Shown here in pieces: positions 33,346 to 37,050 of a stretch of DNA of 37,050 bases. A program made the position numbers and the translations under genes. The number at the start of each line of letters is the position of its first letter. Position 1 is the first letter of the stretch. The DNA comes from Roseateles saccharophilus. GTDB lineage: Bacteria > Pseudomonadota > Gammaproteobacteria > Burkholderiales > Burkholderiaceae_C. A model generated the notes under the pieces. That model was given only the letters and a program-made list of their open reading frames with translations. It ran no database searches and had not been told where the DNA came from. The DNA lies in the NCBI RefSeq assembly GCF_004342485.1, contig NZ_SMBU01000043.1:1-37050 (forward strand). Direction: 5' to 3'.

Positions 33346-33759
33346 CTAAGTCGTAGATGAGGCCGCGATACCTTCGTCGCGGAATACCCAGTGGCGTTGC
33401 AGAAGGAACAGCAGGATTGCCGTCAGCACGATCGTGACGCCCTGCACCCACTCATGCGACCAGCCGGCATAGTGGTGCAAGAGGCCCAGCATCACCAGGT
33501 TGAAAAGGTAGCCGAAGGCATAGGCAGCGACATAGCGGGCAAACGCCTTGGGTGCGGCTGCGCGGGAAGCGAAGCTCCATCGACGGTTGAGGACGAAGGT
33601 CTGCAGCACGCCCAGCGCATACATCAGACTCATCGCCAGAATCGGGGTCAAGCCGGCGGACGTGAGCACCATATACAGGCCGAAGAGCAAGGCGTTGGAC
33701 CCCAGCCCGACGACCGCGTAGCGCCAGAACTGGCCGAACCAATGCACCCGCTCGCTCAC
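33346..33759 (-). CDS. gtrA: GtrA-like membrane protein
   Basis: A 137-aa protein with four predicted helices: FWRYAVVGLGSNALLFGLYM, ILAMSLMYALGVLQTFVLN, RYVAAYAFGYLFNLVMLG and GVTIVLTAILLFLLQRHWVF. This is the GtrA/DPMS2 layout, with the conserved FVLNRRWSF after helix 2 and the QRHWVF ending. GtrA proteins are thought to flip polyprenyl-phosphate sugars made by GtrB-like enzymes. The GTG start at 33759 forms a GTGA overlap with the acetyltransferase stop; longer forms run antisense-like through the upstream gene. Together with the GT2 gene two places upstream and the GT-C gene downstream it completes a Gtr-type set. Confidence 0.9.
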   Translation of the reverse strand: MSERVHWFGQFWRYAVVGLGSNALLFGLYMVLTSAGLTPILAMSLMYALGVLQTFVLNRRWSFASRAAAPKAFARYVAAYAFGYLFNLVMLGLLHHYAGWSHEWVQGVTIVLTAILLFLLQRHWVFRDEGIAASSTT

Positions 33760-34565
33760 GGCAGGTCCAGCGGAGGCAGCACTCCCCGATGCAGGGTGGC
33801 CTCCGCGCGCTCGAAGCGAAAACCGAGCTGGCCGTAGAGCGCCAAAACCGGCAGGTTGTGCCCCGAGATGGCCGTGCGCAGTTGCCGGCAGCCACGCTCG
33901 CGATGCCGGTCCATGACCAGCCGCCAAAGCCGCTTGCCCAAGCCTCTGCCCTGGAATGCCGCTGCCACGGCCGTCAGATGCCAGTAGGCCGAACACTGCC
34001 CCTCTTGCTCGCGCTCCTGGACGATGAAAAACCCGGCGATCTCCCCTCCCAGTTCCGCCACCAGAACCTGCTGGGCGGGATCATTGGCACTGTTGCGCAC
34101 CCAGGTCGCATAGCGGGCCGCGCCACGCTGCGGACAGATTTGCGGGTCGATGAAGAAACGGCTCGTGACGAAAGACTGCTCGGCGATGGCCTGCACCTCG
34201 GACAACTCGTCAGGCCGCATGAGCCGCAGCGTCAGCGCGGGATCCGCTGCTCCAGGCGGTGCGGCTTGAAGATCGGCCAGCAGCGGGAAATACATCGTCT
34301 CTATCCACCGAAACCCGCGCGCCTGCAGCCAGGCAATCTCCGCGAGACGCCGGGACTCGAGCTTGCAAACCTCGAGGGCGACGCCACGCTCCTTCGCCCA
34401 GCGCTCATAGCCCGAAAAATCCGTCTCGGCTTGCGACGGCTGGCGCAATTCGAGACCTTCGAGCTGGGCAACGGGGCTGCCGAAGATCGCCGTGTCCCAC
34501 GGCACCTCGAAATAGCTGACGCTCAGGGCCGGTGTGTCGACAACAAGACGCTCAAGCTTCAGCAT
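33756..34565 (-). CDS. GNAT N-acetyltransferase, WecD-like
   Basis: A 269-aa protein with an N-terminal region (PWDTAIFGSPVAQLEGL, LQARGFRWIETMYF) and a C-terminal GNAT domain (about 118-260) carrying VAAAFQGRGLGKRLW, the acetyl-CoA pyrophosphate loop. The layout, including the QSFVTSRFFIDP segment and a following YATWVRN, parallels E. coli WecD, which acetylates dTDP-Fuc4N to dTDP-Fuc4NAc. Overall identity to WecD appears low, so the assignment rests on layout plus the nearby wecE. Its start overlaps the GT2 gene by 14 nt and its stop overlaps gtrA. Confidence 0.82.
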   Translation of the reverse strand: MLKLERLVVDTPALSVSYFEVPWDTAIFGSPVAQLEGLELRQPSQAETDFSGYERWAKERGVALEVCKLESRRLAEIAWLQARGFRWIETMYFPLLADLQAAPPGAADPALTLRLMRPDELSEVQAIAEQSFVTSRFFIDPQICPQRGAARYATWVRNSANDPAQQVLVAELGGEIAGFFIVQEREQEGQCSAYWHLTAVAAAFQGRGLGKRLWRLVMDRHRERGCRQLRTAISGHNLPVLALYGQLGFRFERAEATLHRGVLPPLDLP

Positions 34566-35550
34566 CGACGGGCACCGCGGACAATGGGTTCGCTGGCTGC
34601 ATGCCGGCGAGCGGCCCCACCTGTTCGGTGATCAGATAGGTCGGACGCTCCATGGTGCGGAAGTGCATGCGCGCGAGGTATTCACCGATGATACCGAGGG
34701 CAAACAACTGTGCCCCGGAGAAGATGGCCACGATGGACGCCAGGAAGGCAAAACCCGGCACAGCCACACCGTTGATGAAATAGCTGGCAACGACGAAGAC
34801 CAGCACACCCAGGCCGAACAACGTGAAGACAAAACCGATCCAGCTCGCGGCCTGCAGCGGTGCGGTGCTGAAGCCGGTGACCATATTGAATGCATGGGCG
34901 ATGAGCTTGCGCAGCGAATACCCGGACTCGCCGAGCTTGCGCTCGTCGTGCTGCACCTCGACATAGCTGAAACGGCTGCTGCCCCAGGTCAGCAGCACAT
35001 CGAGAGACAGAAACGGGCTGCGATAGGTCGCGAAGGCATCCCGCAAGCGCGTGCGGAAGACGCGAAAGGCGCTGACGTGCCGCGCCGTGCTTGCGCCCAT
35101 GGCCTGCTGCAGCACGAGCTTCGTGACCCTGGAGGCCATGTCCCGCAGGAAACCATGTTGCTCGCGCGCGGGCTTGCCATACACCACGTCAAACCCTTCG
35201 CCCAGACGTGCAAGCAGCTTGTGGATTTCTTCCGGCGGATTCTGAAGGTCATCGTCCAGCGTCACGATCAGCGGCTGCCGCGCCGCGCGGATGCCTGCCA
35301 GAAGTGCGTTGTGCTGGCCGAAATTGCGCCCCATGCGCAGGCCCCTGATGCGATCGTCCTGGGTGGCCAGCCGGACGATTTCTTCCCAGGACCCGTCATG
35401 ACCGCCGTCTTCGACGAGCAGGATTTCGAACGGCCGGCCTAAACGCTCCAGCGCGGCCGTCAGGCGCGTGTGCAGCAGATGCAGCCCCTCCCGCGAGCGG
35501 AATACCGGAACGACGACGGAAAGCCCCTCATCACCGATTTGCGAGCTCAT
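34552..35550 (-). CDS. GtrB/ArnC-like polyprenyl-phosphate glycosyltransferase (GT2)
   Basis: A 332-aa GT2 enzyme with two C-terminal membrane helices (about 236-258 and 264-289), the usual GtrB and ArnC design. Motifs: SVVVPVFRSREGL (11-23), VEDGGHDGSW (46-55), RNFGQHNALLAG (75-86), VTLDDDLQNPPEEI (96-109) and RKLGESGYSLRKLIAHAF (204-221). It would transfer a sugar from its nucleotide to undecaprenyl phosphate on the cytoplasmic side. The start lies 7 nt after the tviB stop. With GtrA and a GT-C protein close by, the lipid-linked sugar is probably used in the periplasm. The neighbouring wecD-like and wecE genes suggest Fuc4NAc as that sugar (inference). Confidence 0.9.
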   Translation of the reverse strand: MSSQIGDEGLSVVVPVFRSREGLHLLHTRLTAALERLGRPFEILLVEDGGHDGSWEEIVRLATQDDRIRGLRMGRNFGQHNALLAGIRAARQPLIVTLDDDLQNPPEEIHKLLARLGEGFDVVYGKPAREQHGFLRDMASRVTKLVLQQAMGASTARHVSAFRVFRTRLRDAFATYRSPFLSLDVLLTWGSSRFSYVEVQHDERKLGESGYSLRKLIAHAFNMVTGFSTAPLQAASWIGFVFTLFGLGVLVFVVASYFINGVAVPGFAFLASIVAIFSGAQLFALGIIGEYLARMHFRTMERPTYLITEQVGPLAGMQPANPLSAVPVDAEA

Positions 35551-35557
35551 AGTCGGC

Positions 35558-36838
<1,281 letters not shown>

Positions 36839-37004
36839 GGATCGTTTCTCGTTGCTGTGAGTACGTGGGAAGCCTGCAATTTTCACTGTTTGTGCGTGAC
36901 ATCCCGATCACGGGTATCCCGCAAAGCAGTGTCCAGCGCAGCCCAGTGTTGCTGTATCCTGAATCCGTGACCACCATCCCTGCGGCCAGGAATTGGAGCG
37001 CGAG
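36839..37004. promoter_or_regulatory. Upstream region of the leftward operon, possible sigma-54-type promoter
   Basis: This 166-bp region precedes tviB and probably a divergent gene. On the minus strand, positions 36936 to 36920 read CTGGACACTGCTTTGCG. This has the TGG and TTGC cores of a -24/-12 element, with GG and GC separated by exactly 10 nt, though the rest of the consensus is poor. It would place the transcript start about 70 nt before the tviB ATG. CCCG-ATCA-CGGG (36903-36914) is a short palindrome near that point. Regulation of exosortase-type loci by the sigma-54 regulator PrsR is known in some species, which makes the match worth noting but not proven. Confidence 0.25.
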
Positions 37005-37050
37005 TTGACGGTTGAACCGCGTGATACGTCCGCGCAGAGGTCAGCAATGG
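37005..37050 (+). CDS. Possible start of a divergent gene, cut by the right edge
   Basis: TTG at 37005 has GGAG at 36995-36998 (6-nt spacing), and an in-frame ATG at 37047 has AGAGG at 37036-37040 (6-nt spacing). The frame between them is open, giving (M)TVEPRDTSAQRSAM. This suggests a rightward gene, transcribed away from the leftward operon, but only 15 codons are visible and the product cannot be named. Confidence 0.3.
   Translation, partial: MTVEPRDTSAQRSAM

Overview
The window is a 37 kb, GC-rich extracellular or capsular polysaccharide locus of the exosortase A (XrtA/EpsH1) type. The organism is most likely a betaproteobacterium of the Burkholderiales. I infer this from the GC-rich codon use, the tightly packed genes with ATGA, GTGA and TTGA overlaps, and the many genes resembling 'exosortase A system-associated' families: AMP-ligase, PLP decarboxylase, hydrolases 1 and 2, amidotransferase 1, sugar transferases stp1 and stp2, and the O-ligase. 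Family names are from memory; no search was run. No exosortase, EpsI, chain-length protein, outer-membrane exporter or initiating sugar-phosphate transferase lies in the window, so the locus continues outside it.

Layout. (1) 1-1626: an IS1634-type transposase cut by the left edge, ending about 70 bp past the end of the cluster. (2) 1697-4545, minus strand: PLP decarboxylase and AMP-forming ligase. (3) 4546-4678: divergent intergenic region. (4) 4679-15645, plus strand: acyl carrier protein, DegT-type aminotransferase, CelD-like acyltransferase, the two XrtA-associated hydrolases, an exported TPR-like protein, two glycosyltransferases, a possible 54-aa ORF, a double CelD-like acyltransferase, and an asparagine-synthetase homologue without the N-terminal cysteine. 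(5) 15670-36838, minus strand: an 18-gene run transcribed leftwards from tviB to wbpE. It holds nucleotide-sugar genes (tviB, wecE, a wecD-like gene, an algD-like gene, wbpB, wbpD, wbpE), a GtrB-like transferase with GtrA and a GT-C membrane protein, five GT4 or GT4-like and GT2 transferases counting the GtrB-like one, amidotransferase 1, O-ligase, deacetylase and Wzx flippase. (6) 36839-37050: upstream region with a possible sigma-54-type promoter and the start of a possible rightward gene.

How the genes fit together (inference). TviB, WbpB, WbpE and WbpD give a complete route from UDP-GlcNAc to UDP-GlcNAc3NAcA. The AlgD-like enzyme would add GDP-mannuronate, and WecE plus a WecD-like acetyltransferase would make dTDP-Fuc4NAc. 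GT4 and GT2 enzymes build the repeat unit, Wzx flips it and the O-ligase-like protein polymerises or transfers it. The GtrB-like transferase, GtrA and GT-C protein, interleaved with wecD and wecE, look like a periplasmic side-branch module. Amidotransferases could convert uronic acids to amides. The ligase, ACP, decarboxylase and acyltransferase group looks like a separate acyl- or amine-tailoring pathway of unknown product, and is the most interesting uncharacterised part.
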